From Pseudomonas sp. (lineage in GTDB: Bacteria; Pseudomonadota; Gammaproteobacteria; Pseudomonadales; Pseudomonadaceae): a DNA stretch of 6,493 bases. The stretch lies in NCBI GenBank assembly GCA_007117785.1, contig SKFV01000217.1, forward strand, positions 1-6,493, written 5' to 3'. The notes beneath the pieces were generated by a model that did no database searches, was not told the DNA's origin, and worked only from the letters and a program-made list of their open reading frames with translations. This document shows, piece after piece, positions 5,818-6,493 of the stretch. The position numbers and the translations under genes were made by a program. The first letter of the stretch is position 1. Every line of letters begins with the position of its first letter.

Positions 5818-6493
5818 ATGAGTAACAGCTATCTGACCATTGAAAAGGTCAACAAGAGTTTCAACACCGGTAAAACCAGCAATGATGTACTGCGTGATAT
5901 CAACCTGAAGATCGAGCGCGGCGAATACATCTCCATTATTGGTCACTCCGGCTGCGGCAAATCGACCGTGCTGAACATTGTCGCCGGTCTGCTGGATGCC
6001 AGTGACGGCGTGGTGATTCTGGATGGCAAGGAAGTCAAAGGCCCCGGCCCGGAGCGCAGCATGGTGTTCCAGAACCACTCACTGCTGCCCTGGCTCACGG
6101 TCTACGAGAATGTGGTCATTGCCGTCAACAAGGTCTTTGGCAGCAGCATGGGCAAGGCCGAGCGGGATGAGTGGGTGCGCTACAACCTCAACCTGGTCAA
6201 CATGACCCATGCACTGCATCAGCGTCCGGATGAGATTTCCGGTGGCATGAAGCAGCGTGTCGGCATTGCCCGCGCGCTGTCCATGCAGCCCAAGGTGTTG
6301 CTGCTGGATGAGCCCTTTGGCGCACTGGATGCCTTGACCCGTGCTCATCTGCAGGATGAGGTCATGCGTATCCAGAACGAGCTGAAAAACACCGTGATGA
6401 TGATCACCCATGATGTGGACGAAGCCGTATTGCTGTCGGACCGCATCGTGATGATGACCAACGGCCCGGCTGCGACTATCGGCGAGATACTCG
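5818..6493 (+). CDS. nrtD: Nitrate ABC transporter ATP-binding protein (NrtD/NasD-like), 3' end outside window
   Basis: The frame starts at ATG 5818, 11 bp after nrtB and behind GAGGAG (5805-5810), which overlaps the nrtB stop. It stays open to the window end, giving 225 residues of a family usually about 260-280 long. The product hydrolyses ATP on the cytoplasmic face to drive import through the permease. All nucleotide-binding elements are present: Walker A GHSGCGKST (42-50), Q-loop FQNHSLLPW (Q85), signature ISGGMKQR (140-147), Walker B VLLLDEP (160-166), D-loop GALD (168-171) and switch ITHDVDEA (196-203). SGGMKQR is the form typical of the nitrate/sulfonate/taurine branch. A cyanobacterial NrtC-type protein has an extra NrtA-like domain after the ATPase; the missing 3' end prevents ruling that out. 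The short spacing supports one operon with nrtA and nrtB. Confidence 0.9.
   Translation, partial: MSNSYLTIEKVNKSFNTGKTSNDVLRDINLKIERGEYISIIGHSGCGKSTVLNIVAGLLDASDGVVILDGKEVKGPGPERSMVFQNHSLLPWLTVYENVVIAVNKVFGSSMGKAERDEWVRYNLNLVNMTHALHQRPDEISGGMKQRVGIARALSMQPKVLLLDEPFGALDALTRAHLQDEVMRIQNELKNTVMMITHDVDEAVLLSDRIVMMTNGPAATIGEIL

Overview
The window looks like chromosome of a Gammaproteobacterium, most likely of the Pseudomonas type. The basis is moderate GC content, a YeaD-type mutarotase, a membrane GGDEF protein and a NasR/NrtABC-like nitrate assimilation locus. The assignment is an inference from gene content and codon style. No RNA genes, insertion sequences or CRISPR arrays were seen.

Layout from left to right. 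Positions 1-435 (+) hold the C-terminal half of a D-hexose-6-phosphate mutarotase. A 111-bp convergent gap follows. Positions 547-1815 (-) encode a seven-helix membrane diguanylate cyclase with an intact GGEEF active site and RxxD I-site. Across a 63-bp divergent gap lies a NasR-type nitrate-sensing antiterminator gene (NIT plus ANTAR domains, 1879-3147, +), interrupted by one in-frame TAA at codon 124. The reading frame and both domains are otherwise preserved. A 422-bp control region follows, then an operon: nrtA (3570-4904), nrtB (4928-5806) and an ATPase gene (5818 to the window end). Together these form a nitrate ABC importer.

The control region is the most informative part. In order it holds two NtrC-like dyads 31 bp apart (3153-3200), an IHF-like site (3317-3329) and a sigma-54 -24/-12 promoter with exact GG-N10-GC spacing (3429-3445). 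A leader of about 114 nt follows, with two small hairpins and then a strong intrinsic terminator 23 bp before nrtA. The second hairpin (3487-3500) has a hexaloop with A at position 1 and G at position 4, as expected of ANTAR RNA targets, and it shares bases with the terminator 5' arm. This matches the logic known for Klebsiella nasR-nasFEDCBA: nitrogen limitation starts transcription through NtrC and sigma-54, and nitrate or nitrite bound by NasR lets it pass the leader terminator.

The notable conflict is that the RNA target looks intact while the adjacent regulator gene carries a premature stop. This could be a recent loss-of-function mutation, stop-codon readthrough, two cooperating fragments, or a sequence error. 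The sequence alone cannot decide among these.
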